Notes: generated by a model not told the origin, from the sequence alone. 64,000 bases of DNA from Euborellia annulipes (GCA_023213315.1 JAKCPI010005155.1:24443-88442); one strand, 5' to 3'; numbered from the stretch's first letter, positions 1-11,269 are shown. Numbers and translations are program-made.

Positions 1-598
1 ATGCCTAAGCCATATCTCAACCAATATCTGATAAAAAAAATACTTTATTAGTTAGTCATCAAAATATTTAAATCATAAAATAAAAAGTTTGAAGTATTTA
101 TTTATTTAGATGTGTGAAAGATTTAGGTCATATTAAATATGTCACATCGACAAGAAATGGGCTTCTAGACCTCATCGTGAAAAGATACAAGAAGTGAAGA
201 CATTTAATTAAAACCAGAGGAACAAAAATAGAGTCTTAGTAAAAAAATAAGTGGGAATGATGGCTGTAGAGAATATAGACTTTGAAATAAAGAATAAGAG
301 GCCGAAGAGGAAACGAATAAACGATTAACTAACGAAATTACTAAGATATTGAGGCCATCCCAACAATTCACTTACAAATCATAAATCTAGAGATGGTCTC
401 TAGATGTAAAACTTTGTGAATTTGAATTCCGACTGAAGAAATGAGTGGTCAAAATGTTTTACTTTTGTTAGTACAAAAAGAATGATTAAACTGAAATTTA
501 AATAGAAAAGTGTAGGAAATAATTGATTGAGATGTAAGTAGTGGCTGTGTATGTTGATTAAGGGAGATACGGAAGCAGAGGCAGCCAAAAATAAAATA
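1..598. other. AT-rich flank, no gene seen
   Basis: No open frame with protein-like composition and no RNA gene is visible. The segment around 405-500 is a degenerate inverted copy of 1940-2035; the shared part, read on the minus strand here, includes ACCACTCATTTCTTC, so the two look like dispersed copies of one repeat. From about 520 the sequence already resembles 33635-33720, so the hairpin element that follows probably starts upstream of its obvious arms. Confidence 0.5.
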
Positions 599-850
599 CT
601 CTGAATGCTTAACCAATCAGCTGGAGGCGTTTCGGTTTATTTACTATAAACCATCTTCAGTCCATTAAGTGGTATATTTATGCTCAGAGTTAGTCAGGTG
701 AAAATTAATATACATTGTTGTAAAATAGAATACTATTGTTCACGTATGTATATACTTAACTCTGAGCATAAATATACCAATTAATGGACTGAACATGGTT
801 TATAGTAAATAAACCGAAACGTCTCCGGCTGATTGGTTAAGCATTCAGAA
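599..850. mobile_element. Hairpin element (family H, copy 1)
   Basis: Arms of roughly 110 bases face each other: CTCTGAATGCTTAACCAATC on the left is answered by GATTGGTTAAGCATTCAGA on the right, with a short spacer near 720-750. Each arm carries the CTGA..GA / GAAACG core described in the findings (about 628-660 on the minus strand, 789-821 on the plus strand). The same family, interrupted by another insertion, lies at 33640-34600. No coding capacity is visible. Confidence 0.75.
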
Positions 851-972
851 TAATTGATTATCCATTCGAAGACCATCCATTATTAATTTATTAGAAATAT
901 AAAGGGCTCGGCTACAGATAGTGCAAACCCACAATTATGACTAAACCGACTGACTTTTCAGCACCATCAATT

Positions 973-1206
973 TGTGGCGACTCCTTGCATTGTTAGAGGC
1001 TTCCCTCTTTGTTGTTCGTTGCCTTGCGACTCTGTTTTTGTTTTTGTAAAAAGTTTATATTATTATTAGCTATCACTATTATTATATATCACTCGGAGGG
1101 GAGTACTGTGGCGACTCCTTGCATTGTTAGAGGCTTCCCTCTTTGTTGTTCGTTGCCTTGCGACTCTGTTTTTGTTTTTGTAAAAAGTTTATATTATTAT
1201 TATTTT
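973..1206 (+). repeat. Direct repeat of about 97 bp, two copies
   Basis: The segment beginning GTGGCGACTCCTTGCATTG at 973 recurs almost unchanged from 1108, offset 135 bases. The open frame across it is just the repeat unit read twice and has no protein-like character. It lies in the 5' flank of the winged-helix/phosphorylase gene. Confidence 0.85.
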
Positions 1207-1515
1207 TCAAACTAAATAAATTATTTTTTATTCCTTCTACAAATTATCAATTTATTGAAGTCGTTCACTTCAAATTGAACAAGGTGGTAGTACACTTTGT
1301 TTCTCAGTCTGTTTAGAGTGTTCAGACTGTAGCAGAAAAAAAAAAAAACTTCCTATTGGTGTTTATATTGTTGACAAAGTTTAAAATTGAAATATCTCAG
1401 AACTATTTATTTGTGGGTTAGCACTATCTGCGCTCGACTCCTTCAAATTTACTGAATAAATTATTTAATTGTGGAAAGCTAAATGCTGGAATATTTTCTC
1501 CAAATACATTGGACC

Positions 1516-1887
1516 CAGAGGCGGCGCGTCCACTAGGCCAACTAGGCGGCCGCCTAGGGCGGCAACCTGGAGAGGGCGGCAAAAAGGAAAAAATAAAAAA
1601 CAAATTTTGGTTCCGCAAGCGGCACCCGAAAACAAATTTCGGTCCCGGGGGCGGCAAAATTTTGTGTCTCTAAAAAAAAGGTAAAGGGAAAATGTTCCGC
1701 AGGCGGCGCACGGAAAAAATTTTGGTTCCGCGAAAAAAAAAAAAAAAAATTTTGCGCAGAAAAATTTTTGAGATCGGGGAAAATTTTAAGGAGGGGGCGG
1801 CAAATTAAATTTTTAAAGTTTTTTTTTTGGGGGGGGCGCAAAAAAAATATCTTGCCTAGGGCGGCAGAATAGCTTGCGCCGGCCCTG
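1516..1887. mobile_element. hAT-type non-autonomous element with 8-bp target duplication
   Basis: The ends are imperfect inverted repeats: CAGAGGCGGCGCG at the left, and CAGGGCCGGCGCAAG read inward from the right. The 8-base direct repeat ATTGGACC flanks it exactly at 1508-1515 and 1888-1895. An 8-bp target duplication with CAG-type ends is characteristic of the hAT superfamily. The interior is GC-rich and built from degenerate 'ttccgc..gcggc' units. It has no transposase and must have been moved in trans. Confidence 0.9.
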
Positions 1888-2227
1888 ATTGGACCATTGC
1901 AGCTTATTTCGAATGGTCAATCATTTTTTTTCTCTTTACTTTTCTATTAAAATTTCAGTCTTATTGTTAGTCTTTTTGTATGAAGTAAAACATTTCGACC
2001 ACTCATTTCTTCAAATTCACTAAGTTTTATATCTTTGATATTTTCTCCGAATACCGGTACATAATAATTTCACTAAAATATCACAGAGATAGAAACATTT
2101 CTTTTGATTCAATGTTTATTTTGTCATAATTTTCTAATCTTTTTTTTTAGATTACGTTGGTTTTATTAAAAAAATAATGAAACTCCTACAAAATGGCTTT
2201 AATGGCATCCAAAAAATTGAAGTAACT

Positions 2228-5200
2228 ATGGCTCAATTAGACGACTTAGAAGCTCCACCTACAAGACCATGTAAGTGCATTTTTATATCACATTTCCCAA
2301 TTAAAAGAAAATTTTTATTATTAAATGAAATACAAAATTCGGATGAAATCTCTAACAATCCTTTCTTACTTGAATATTTTTATAAATTACCATAAAAAAA
2401 AAGGAGATTTAGACTTTTTTTTTACATACATATATATCATTTTCAATAATGTTTGGTCAATACTTTTTATTAAATTGCGAAAGGATTACTTAGAGAGGAA
2501 TGAAAACCATGACCTCATTTAATCAACTTGTTTTATTTTTAAATCCATAAATATTATTATTAATTAAAAATTAATGAGAGATCGGGAAAATAATAACGAA
2601 TTCCTTGTGATACCAGCGTGGAGAGCTGATTCAATCCTGATCACACTTCCGGCTTATCACTCATTCAACAAGTCTTCAGGTCTGACACCTGCGTGCTATC
2701 GTTTAGTGCATCTCAAAACGCAAAGCATTCACAAAACAACATTTGAATAAACAACAAAAATAACATCTAGAGATATGGGCGTCGACTTTTATTACATGTT
2801 CTTAATTTAAACTTAATGTCCAAAAATAAACGTGTGAAAGAATGGCTGCTGGAGAAAGAAAGTAGTCGGCGCCTATTTTTAAATGACCAATTAATCTTAT
2901 ATTTAGCTACCACTAGCGTGCACTATGATTATCATTTTTCGTTTATTTGCTTGGTTTTTTTTTTTTTTTAATGCTATTTTAACAACAATTTATGAGCTAA
3001 AACGTAGTTTGAGTTTTAAAATAACATATCCAGGACACAATGTGTTGTTTTAAACATAAAATGTTCTTTTATTTAACATTCATTAAAAATTAATGAATTT
3101 AAAAATAAATTTCAATATTTCTTTCAGTATCTTCGGATATGGAATCGGCTGGTCAGCCAGTGGAACTAACCGAAGCCAAGGTCCTGGAATTAATAGAATC
3201 CTGTTTCCCGAATCCTGTCTGTGCCGCCGAATTAGCTCAAACATGGTCTTGGCCCGAGGAGGAAGTTTTACGACATCTCACTGATCTTCAAAATAAGGGA
3301 TTGGTCAAAGCACTCGAGCATGGAGGATTCACTCGTGTGCAGCACACAGACACCAAAGTTCAAGTGAGATTAAAACAATAATCAATTCACCAAATAAAGC
3401 AGTATTAAAAGGGAAAGCCAAGAGCAACAAAAAAATAAAGCCTCCTTTTGTTAAACAAGAAATCGATAATTTCTGGCAAATTTTATTGTCCTCTTATCAT
3501 TTCCTTAATAAAAAAATGCACACGATCTAACAATTGTTTAAAATGATGCAATTGCTTTAAAGTAAGATTGAAAACGTATATATATATATATAGCCTTCAT
3601 CATAACCACCAAGATCGTTATTAATAAGCAATCCTAAGCACTTTCAATCTCTGGATGCGTGGCCTAAAGGAAGAAGGCTGATGAATGACCCCTGGAAGCC
3701 ATCGAGGAATTATTCTTCTATACTAAAATATAATTACTTGTAAAGTCTAAATGGTCACAGTAGCAAAACACAGAATTTAACAAAATCAGATTGAAAATTC
3801 ATATTAGGGAGCGTACAAGTATTACGTAATTTACGAAGATTTTTGACCCTGTCTCCCCTATCGTCATGTCTGATATTACGTGTCAGCTCTCAAACAGATT
3901 GCAGAGGGCTCAAAACAGCTCAGTTAGGTTTGTTTTTAATCTAAGAAGAGACGAGCATGTCACTGAATATTATAGGTATCTGGGCTGGTTGAGGGTGGAC
4001 GAGGCTAGAAGCGCGGCTTCGCTGAGGTTGACCTGGCAGCTGTTGAGGGGGATTGGGCCTCAATACCTGAGCGATTACTATTCAAGGTTGGGGTCCAGAG
4101 CGAATAGTTCTGGCCTGATGATCCCATGTCATAGGACATTTCTTTATGGAAGATCGTTCCATGTAGAATCTATTAGGCTCTGGAATTCCCTTCCTTCACA
4201 CATAAAAGCGATGGGCTCTTTGTCTGCCTTCACTGGTGGGGTTAGATCGCTCCTCCTTGGCTGATCCCCTGTCGCCCTGGCGCTCTCGCCGCATCCGGGA
4301 TTCTCCTATTGCACTTAATAAGGTGTAGGTCTGCGTCTGGTTCGCTATCCTTTTGATATATTTGCAATTTTTTTTATTTGTATTTTACTACTCTCATTAT
4401 TATTAATATGTCAATATGCTGTAAAACGGTGGAAATATGTAATATCTCAAGAGGGCAAATGGAGCTAATTAGCTCTGGCCCGTTTTAATAAAGCATTATC
4501 TATCTATCTATCTATGTAACGCGCTGTAACATTTTTCTGCGCCCCCCCCCCCTAGACGTTACGTAACGCTCAAGTGGCCTTTTTTATCTAAAAGTCACAA
4601 CTATGTTGCGTAAAGTATCGGAAAGTCGCTAAAATACCAGTTTTGTAACGCGTTGTTCAACCCCCCTTCCTCTCTTGTAACTCATGGTAGCGTTTTACGA
4701 GACCCCCCTCCCCCCAAATTGCGTTACGTAATACTTGTACGCTCCCTTATATATATATACACAAAGTATGTCTCGGTTTTAATTTTTCTACATTTCGTCT
4801 TCCAAAAACTAAACGAAATATTGAAAAATTGCCATTTATTAACTAAATAACTCTGAGCAGCCAAACATTGCCGGAATTTATTATATAGACTATATATATA
4901 CGTATATATCGCCTGCTGAGAATCATAGTTGCGAAATTCCAAAATTGAACAATTCGAGAAAAGGCGTTTAGAAGTTTTATAAACTTATAGGCTTACATTT
5001 AAATAGCCGGGCAACAAATGAATAGGCCAGAATCAATAGCAATGAATGGAAATATATTTTCGCCACTTTGTCATTCATAAGAGAAGACGTTTTAACAACA
5101 TTTACTAGGCTTTAACTCGAAAATTGAATTTTCGGACTTTCGCCACTATGATATTCAGCAGGCGATATTAAGTAGGGAATAGATAATGGTACAATAAAGT

Positions 5201-8200
5201 TGACCCGAAACGTATAGATTTCTTGCAAAACAAAGGAAGCTGCTCCTTATTAGGAAAAAGTATCATTCCATTAATGAGAACCAACCCAGAAAATTTATCA
5301 ACGGCTAGATCAAAAAATCTGAAATTAACAAAGTATCTATTTTCTGTTCTCAGGTGGTGAAACAGATGCCAACAATGGCTAGTTCTAAACAACCAACAAT
5401 TGCAATTATCACAGCACAATATTGTGAAAAATTAGCGGTAGACTCGATGATGGAGAATCGTGAAACATTCGTCAAATACACTACAGTTGGTCAGTTCATC
5501 TTTCTTTATTTTTGCCTAATTTAATTAAAATTCTTTATTTATGTTATTAATATAAATCTAATATTAGGTGGAGAAATTTATTTATTTAATAACAACACTC
5601 TTTATTTTTTTTTATTTTTATTTCTTTACTTTATATTTTCCATTTCATCTCTTTCTGGACATGTATAAGTGAACTCTGTTTGACGCCAGGTGGTTCCAAA
5701 AGCAGCCCCGATGGGAAGTCCTTATCTCGGTTTGGTAAGGTCCTCTTTTCTTTCTTTTCTGTCTCGTCTTTGTCTCTCTATCTTTCTCTCCTCTAAACGG
5801 CCAAAAGGGCTTCATGTGTCGACTGGCAGAAATCACTGCTTTCTCAGCCTTCATCATCGCTTCAAATAGTTGGGAGTAGTGAATATAAACACACATACAC
5901 GTGCTCTAAATGTTCTATGTCCTCAATTGTCCATATCCTATTTGTTTTTTTTATGTTAGCACACTGGCTTAAAAAACTTTCTTTTAATAACAAGCAGGGT
6001 CGTAACTAAAATGACAATTGTTCAATCCAGTTAAATAAATTGTTCTGACCGTTTTGTTATTAAAATTTTAGTTACGGCTCGGCTCAACAAATTTTATTTT
6101 ATATAAACAAATGGAAAAATACATAGGCTTTATAATAGGGGTGGCCAACCTGCGGCCCACCTTGGCCATTTTTGCGGCCCGCGAGATTTATCACAGAAAC
6201 AAATATCGCACTAGTTTTTTTATTTATTTAAGGTCTTTTTCGGCATCTTAAGGCCATTTAGACCCCATCCCTATTTGGAGCGAAAATCATAATTTCTTTA
6301 GATTACTAGTTTTTATAACTTTTTGAATTTCTTCTCGGGAGGAGGGGGGGACGATCGCATCCCCCCCTTTAATCCGCCCCTGTTTACAGTATGCATTTAG
6401 TATCATTATTATTATATTATCTATTGCAGTTGTGACTAGGGTTTGGAAAAAACCGGAAAATTTTGAAAACCGGTTTTTCGGTTTTTTACAAAGCAGAAAA
6501 CCGGTAAACCGGTTTTAAACCGGTTTTTTGTCAACATCTTAAATGATAACCGTTATTAATGAATATATCTATTGGGGGTCCAGGCATTCTTATTTTAACC
6601 ATTTGGTATGCAAATGGCTTAAATATAATCGGACTACCTGCGATTCGAACCCAAGAAAATTATTATTACTTCTGAAAATTACTACTATACCAATCCAGTG
6701 CCTGCTTGAGGATTTGTTTACATTCATAGAATACAAAAAATCCAAAAAATACATAAGCTTATATATTTCTCCATAAAATTCCTACGGGAGAAATCGTAAC
6801 TTTAGGAATTAATAACTCAAAAAATTGACCCCTTTGGTTTGGTGTAGTTGGTAGCGTGCCTACCTTCTATACCGAGGTTCGGGCCCCAGGCAGCCCCTTT
6901 ATTTTATTTAAGCTATTTGGATACCAAATGTGACTGCGAGTGTGAATGAGAAAAAAGTGTGAATGTTTTTTTTTTTCAACTCAAAAAATTGTAGGAATTT
7001 CGGGACCCGAGTATTTTTCCTAGAATCTCCATAACGACCTCTATAAGACTGCAAAATTTCGTCATTCCAACGGAAAGTTGGTGACAGACGGAGGGACAGA
7101 CACTCTGCTATTATTATATATAGATTATTTAAGCATTGGAAAATTCGGCATCTCAGGCCATTTAGAACTCATCCCTATTTATTTCAAATGATTGATAGCC
7201 AATTCAAATGAAATGAATTTTTCTCGCTTGGGACGGGAAGCGAACCCGAAGCCCCAGGCACTAGAAGCTTAATTTAATGCTGCCTTTTATCTGAGCCATC
7301 TGTCACGGGCTAATTTATTATTGGAATACAAGTATTACTGAAGAAAAGATTTAAAAAGAAAAACCGAATTCGGTTTTTCGGGAAAAACTCGGTTTCTCGG
7401 TTTTTGAAAATTAGCCAAAAAACCGGTTTACCGGTTTCGGTTTCCACCGGTGTCCAAACCCTAGTTGTGACATTTGAGTTGTATCAAGGAAGAGTTGCAA
7501 AAGCAGAGATTGTCAGCCAAATTTTTTCTTTAAATAATTTATTGGCCCGACGTTTCGGTCTCGATAGTCGCTATCTTCAAAGCTAAAATGTATGAAGATA
7601 GCCTCTTTCGAGTCCGAAACGTCGGCCTAATAAATTATTTAAAGAAAAAATTTGGCTGCCAATCTCTGCTTTTGCAACCCTTCCTTGATATATTTATTAT
7701 CTATTTTTACATGTAAGAATAATAGTAACTCATATGTTTCAAATTTTCACACCAAAAAAGTGTCTATAGTGGGTCCCAAATCTTTTGTGGGGATATATCA
7801 TATGCGCCCGCGGAGGTATGATGCATTTCTAAAGAGGTCCGCAAGATTATTAGGGTTGGCCACCCCTGCTTTATAACAATGAACGTATTAGTATCAGAAA
7901 AATTAATATTTATAACACACAAGTAATAACTCCACCATAGTTAAGAATTTATATCTACATTGAAGAATCCACATCAATATTAACCAAATATTTGCACATT
8001 TGTTAATTTGTCTATTTTATGATTCAGTAATATAATATCGTAAATAAACCGATTTATTTAAATATTGATAAGAATTTATTATTTTTTAATCAGTTGCCTA
8101 ATGAAAATAATTTTTAAGAGAACAGATAATTCGCTTATAAATTTTATCAAAATTTTTTCCGCACTTAATTTTATCAATTTGTTGAAGTTATCTAAAAAAG

Positions 8201-11200
8201 AAAATTTCGTTTGTATTATTCAAATTGTCTTTTCTCCTGCCATGTGTCCTGTTACTGTGTTTTATTTGTATCATTAACATCTTTCTAATAAATTCGATTT
8301 TAATTTGATGTAATATTTCTAGGCGAATCCAATGTCTACACCCTGGGCTGCATAGGGGCGCATCGGGTGGTTAGCACAAAATTACCCACCATCGGACATA
8401 CGAGGGAAGCTCTCACTGCTGCTGGCAACACCACTACAAGACTTTTAGGTAATATATTGAACAACATCCAATGCTGAATCTTTTGGAAAGGTGGTCCGGA
8501 GGAAGAAAAGCATTTTGGTAGACATGGCTACATAAAAATGTATCATAATAATAGTAGATCATATATAGAATTGTAAACTCTAAATTTTGGAGAGAGAAAA
8601 AGAACTAAAATTTTTTTCTTTTAACAATTTAATCTCACTCAGTTGACGTTTCAGTCCAGGATTCGAATCATCATCAGAGCTGGTAGATAGTCATTATAAA
8701 GGTGCCAAGGTGAAATTTGTGCATAGGTAGAGTTTTATTTTATATAATAAATATTACATATATACATGATTAGACTTATTGATACAAGTGAATTAACTTG
8801 AATATATATATATTAGATGCATAAGATACACAAAATCCACCTTGACACCTTATAATGACTATCTACCATCTCAGAAGATGGTCCGCGCCTTAGACCAAGT
8901 CAGCTCAGCAGAGTAACATTAAATTGTTAAAAGAAAAAACAATAGCTGCAAAAAATAGAATCGTCTTTCTAAATAAAAATATATAGGATAAGATAAAAGG
9001 AAGAAACAAACATTCGACTTTTATATCTTGGCCTTATCCCTATGTGGGGTCGGCAAAATTGATTTACAAAATTGATTTACGACGAGCAAGTCGCGCCACC
9101 TAGTATCACTTGTCCAATAACTTTCTGCTGGGATAATATCCTAAAATTGCTAAATCCACTCAATTGTGTGATTGATAAATTTTCTGTTATTGTTTATATA
9201 TATATGTTAGTTATCCATCCACCTCATAAAGAATGTTATTAATTAAAAGTTTTTTTAATAGGTACATTTCAAAAAGTGGATTACGTCTTCCTAGTAGGCG
9301 TCGGAGGAGGCGTTCCTCATTTTACTGATTCCCAAAAACACGTCCGACTTGGTGATGTTGTAATTGCTCATAATACACCTGGGAAACCTATTTATATTTA
9401 TTGTGAAAAGGCTACTCCTGATGATCAACAGACTATGGCATTCGAAGTTAAAGAATTTAAACCCATCGACTGGTGTCTTCAGGAGATCGCAGCTCAATTA
9501 AGTTTACAGGTAAACATCCTCTTTGCTCACCCCTTGTACATCTCACATTCATCATCATTAATCATTTTTTTTCATGTTTAATATTCATCATTTCCAATTT
9601 GGATAACAGGAATCGGAAGGCATCACACCTCCGTGGCATGAATATTTATCCGAAGGTTTATCTCGACTGGCAAACGGTGACTCAGAGCAAGATTTTAATA
9701 GGCCACCAGCAGACACTGACAAACTATACATGGCACTCGGTGAACGAGGCGTGATTGAAGTGGCACACCCTTCAGATGATAAGCGGTAAGTTTATGAATA
9801 AACGATAGATATCATTAAATAAAAAAATTTATCATACTGTCTAGAAGAATGAAGGGTAAAGAAATGGAACAACCAAAATCAGAGAAGGCGACAAAGAATA
9901 AAACAATAAATAAAAGTGAAAATTTTTCAAATAAAATCGAATTAAACTGCACATATTTAATGGTATTCATCTACGCATCTCGCATGAATACAAAATGCGT
10001 CGATGAATGCCAGGGTGGATCTTATTTTGAAAAAGGTGTAAGTATATCGACCTCCACTCGGAAATTTGTTGTCAAAAAAATGAGCCCTGAATTTTTTCAG
10101 ATTTTTCCAAAAATAGCAAAATAATCCGTGCCAGTAAGCAGTTTAAATTTAACACGCGTTTTAAATGGGCTTTTCTGACAATAATAGACTTTAGAACCTA
10201 ACTTTTAGAAATTTCTTTATTAAATTATGAAACTTGGTATACTTACGTTTTTGGGGTCGCAAATATTATTGTGTTGTGATGCGATCCCAAAAACGTAAGT
10301 AGGCCTATACAGTAGCGTAACCAGGTGGGGGCGAAGGGGGGCGCTCGCCCCCTCTACCCCAGGCGCATCAAGCCTTTAGCGCCCCTCGATACCGATATAG
10401 GCGCCCTAGGGCATCTAAGATATAGCCCAGGAATGGTGATTTTATCATTTTCTTCCCATAGATTGTCCAAAAAATGGATAGTTTTCTTTTAAATTATATT
10501 ACAACTTAAGAAACAGCGCCCTAGTTGAGCTTCACCCCCTCCGCCCTCAAAGGCTAGTTACGCCGCTGGGCCTATACCAAGTTCCATAATTTTGCAAAGA
10601 AATTTCTAAAAGTTAGGTTCTAAAGTCTATTATTGTCAGAAAAGCCCATTTAAAATCTGTGTTAAATTTCAACTGCTTACCGGCGTGGGTTATTTAGCTT
10701 GGAAAAATCTGAAAAAATTCAGGGCTCATTTTTTTGAAATTCTAAACCAATTACCGGATGGAGGTCGATAAAATTCCACCTTTTTCAAATTAAGATCTAC
10801 CTTAATAATCACTTGTTCAAAAGTGGAAATTCAACACCATCATTTCTTTAGAGCTAATATATGATTTAAATGCCGATTCACTATAGATTAAGATCTTTAA
10901 AATAAACACAGATTTTGTCTTTATTACCTAAAAATGTCCCAATATAAAATAAACAAATCAACTTTCAGAACGGAATCGGGCCTTCGAGTTCATCTTGGTG
11001 CAATTGGTGCGAGCCGAGCCATGACACGAGATGACCAATTCCGACAACACTTCGCTGAACGATACAATCTACGAGCTTTCGATTCAGAATTCGACGCAGT
11101 TCTCGAATCGGTTGTTGGCAACTGCCGAGATGCGTTCCTCTGCATCCGAGGCATCGCCGATTATAAGGAAGGTGCAAGACGGTCTTCCTGGCAACCATAT

Positions 11201-11269
11201 GCTGCTCTCGCTGCCGCTGCAGTCACTAAAGCCATCATCTGCGGACTCGAACCACCCATCGGCGATTAA
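2228..11269 (+). CDS. Winged-helix / nucleoside phosphorylase-fold protein (7 exons)
   Basis: Exons with matching phases: 2228-2270, 3128-3363, 5354-5489, 8323-8448, 9262-9509, 9610-9785 and 10969-11269 (stop TAA), giving about 421 residues. Exon 2 encodes a winged helix-turn-helix (LTEAKVLELIESCF ... AELAQTW ... EEEVLRHLTDLQNKGLV). Exons 3-7 encode a PNP/UDP-phosphorylase fold: start strand PTIAIITAQYCEKLAVDS, NVYTLGCIGAHRVV, glycine loop VGVGGGVPHF then VRLGDVVIA, LGAIGAS, and a C-terminal block LCIRGIADY ... WQPYAALAAAAVTKAI. That C-terminal block resembles the nucleosidase-like domain fused to fungal NLR proteins. The Asp of GIADY sits where MTA/SAH-nucleosidase-type enzymes keep the catalytic acid. 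The Met-Glu ribose contact appears as Ser-Glu (FDSEFD). I chose ATG 2228 for its good context (A at -3, G at +4); an in-frame ATG at 2177 would add 17 residues, and an acceptor at 2149-2150 suggests an upstream exon. AATAAA lies at 11463. Substrate is unknown; a ligand-sensing regulator is possible. Confidence 0.9.
3806..4747. mobile_element. Terminal-inverted-repeat element in intron 2
   Basis: GGGAGCGTACAAGTATTACG at the left is answered by an exact reverse complement at 4728-4747, and both ends abut TTA/TA-rich flanks, so a TTA or TA target duplication is likely. The native interior (4518-4727) is rich in 'ttacgtaacgc' and C-runs. The middle is occupied by a truncated non-LTR retrotransposon, so this element was already present when the retrotransposon landed. 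Family not assigned. Confidence 0.8.
3862..4517 (+). pseudogene. 5'-truncated non-LTR retrotransposon (reverse transcriptase C-terminus)
   Basis: The open frame 3866-4264 has the typical tail of a jockey/CR1-type reverse transcriptase ORF: QLSNRLQRAQNSSVRFVFNL, then YLGWLRVDEARSAASL, LRGIGPQYLSDYYSRL, and FHVESIRLWNSLPSHIKAM ending in a short SLSAFTGGVRSLL tail. No catalytic YxDD region is present, as expected for 5' truncation. A short 3' UTR follows and ends in AATAAAG plus a (TATC)n tail at about 4494-4517, a common 3' terminus of such elements. It is nested in the 3806-4747 element. Confidence 0.85.
4905..5170. mobile_element. MITE family B, copy 1 (intron 2)
   Basis: TATCGCCTGCTGAGA at the left and TCAGCAGGCGATA at the right form the ends. 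The interior contains AATGGAAATATATTTTCGCC and TTTCGGACTTTCGCC, both shared with 37195-37440. No coding capacity. Confidence 0.75.
5490..6127. other. Intron 3, first part: nothing recognised
   Basis: AT-rich intronic sequence with a pyrimidine-rich stretch at about 5740-5800. A short imperfect inverted repeat (AACAAAACGGTCAGAACAA-type and neighbouring 'gtcgtaact' / 'agttacggc' pieces) around 5998-6080 may be a degraded MITE. No exon or RNA gene was found. Confidence 0.4.
6228..6290 (-). mobile_element. SINE family 2, 3' fragment
   Basis: Contains AGGTCTTTTTCGGCATCTTA followed by GGCCATTTAGACCCC, the tail module of the fuller copies at 7139-7315 and 62518-62672. The tRNA-like head is missing. 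Confidence 0.6.
6545..6655 (-). mobile_element. SINE family 1 fragment
   Basis: Minus-strand copy containing GATAACCGTTATTAATGAAT, GGTCCAGGCATTCTTATTT, the 'atttggtatgcaaatggc' imperfect hairpin, and the box-B-like tract reading GGTTCGAATCGC on the minus strand. Compared with 44704-44984 the left third of the head is missing. Confidence 0.75.
6830..6978 (+). mobile_element. SINE family 1, internally deleted
   Basis: The tRNA-like head is clear: box A region TGGTGTAGTTGGTAGCGTGC and box B GGTTCGGGCCCC, followed by the GCAGCCC body start and 'ggataccaaatg'. The middle is missing; the sequence jumps to the GAGTGTGAATGAGAAAAAAG tail and a poly-T run. Confidence 0.8.
7139..7315 (-). mobile_element. 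SINE family 2 copy
   Basis: On the plus strand the tail module CGGCATCTCAGGCCATTTAG comes first, then an AT-rich linker and, read in reverse, a tRNA-like head with a box-B-like segment (GGTTCGCTTCCC on the minus strand) and a box-A-like 'tggctcagata'. The same order is seen at 62518-62672. Confidence 0.65.
7483..7688. repeat. Palindrome with GAAACG core
   Basis: TATCAAGGAAGAGTTGCAAA on the left matches the reverse complement of 7668-7688. Near the centre both arms carry the GAAACGTCGG end of the shared core (minus at 7549-7585, plus at 7589-7625), with 'tgaagatagc' in place of CTGAAGATGG. It lies between the inner hAT and the right end of the outer hAT. Confidence 0.8.
8613..8940. repeat. 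Hairpin element in intron 4 with hammerhead-like core
   Basis: TTTCTTTTAACAATTTAAT on the left pairs with ATTAAATTGTTAAAAGAAA on the right; inner arms GATAGTCATTATAA / TTATAATGACTATC also pair. The left arm (minus strand, 8647-8677) reads CTGATGATGATTCG ... GACTGAAACG. The right arm is degraded at the same place. Confidence 0.75.
10014..10800. mobile_element. Long palindromic element in intron 6
   Basis: The outer ends GGTGGATCTTATTTTGAAAA and, reversed from the right, GGTAGATCTTAATTTGAAAA begin arms of about 270 bases. The arms include 'gagccctgaattttttcaga', 'gcccatttaaaa' and CCTAACTTTTAGAAATTTCT on both sides. The centre 'acgtaagt' pair is split by a hAT insertion (10310-10568). No ORF. 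Confidence 0.85.
10310..10568. mobile_element. hAT-type MITE in the centre of the 10014-10800 palindrome
   Basis: The ends CAGTAGCGTAACCA and, inward from the right, CAGCGGCGTAACTA are inverted repeats. The 8-base duplication GGCCTATA lies exactly at 10302-10309 and 10569-10576. The interior is GC-rich (gcgccc..). A similar 'gggcgtaactaggggggtg' module lies in the 39177-41325 palindrome. Confidence 0.9.

Larger units (their letters stand above)
6437..7463. mobile_element. hAT-type element nested in the outer hAT
   Basis: TAGGGTTTGG at the left and CCAAACCCTA at the right are exact inverted ends, and the 8-base duplication GTTGTGAC lies at 6429-6436 and 7464-7471. Subterminal zones on both sides are packed with AACCGGTTTT-type repeats, which read as transposase-binding clusters. 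The interior carries three SINE fragments of two families, so this copy has itself been a target. Confidence 0.92.
6136..7868. mobile_element. hAT-type element, outer layer of a nest
   Basis: The ends are TAGGGGTGGCCAAC and GTTGGCCACCCCTG, flanked by the 8-base duplication CTTTATAA at 6128-6135 and 7869-7876. The interior includes '..gcggccc' motifs, tRNA-headed SINE pieces, a complete second hAT element (6437-7463) and a palindrome (7483-7688). No transposase frame remains. It sits wholly in intron 3 of the winged-helix/phosphorylase gene and makes up more than half of that intron. Confidence 0.9.

Noticed and set aside
973..1206. CRISPR-like or satellite array
   Set aside because: Only two direct copies are present, with a short non-spacer-like gap; a simple local duplication.
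3866..4264. Possible host gene
   Set aside because: The protein is the C-terminal tail of a non-LTR retrotransposon reverse transcriptase ORF, 5'-truncated and followed by a (TATC)n tail.
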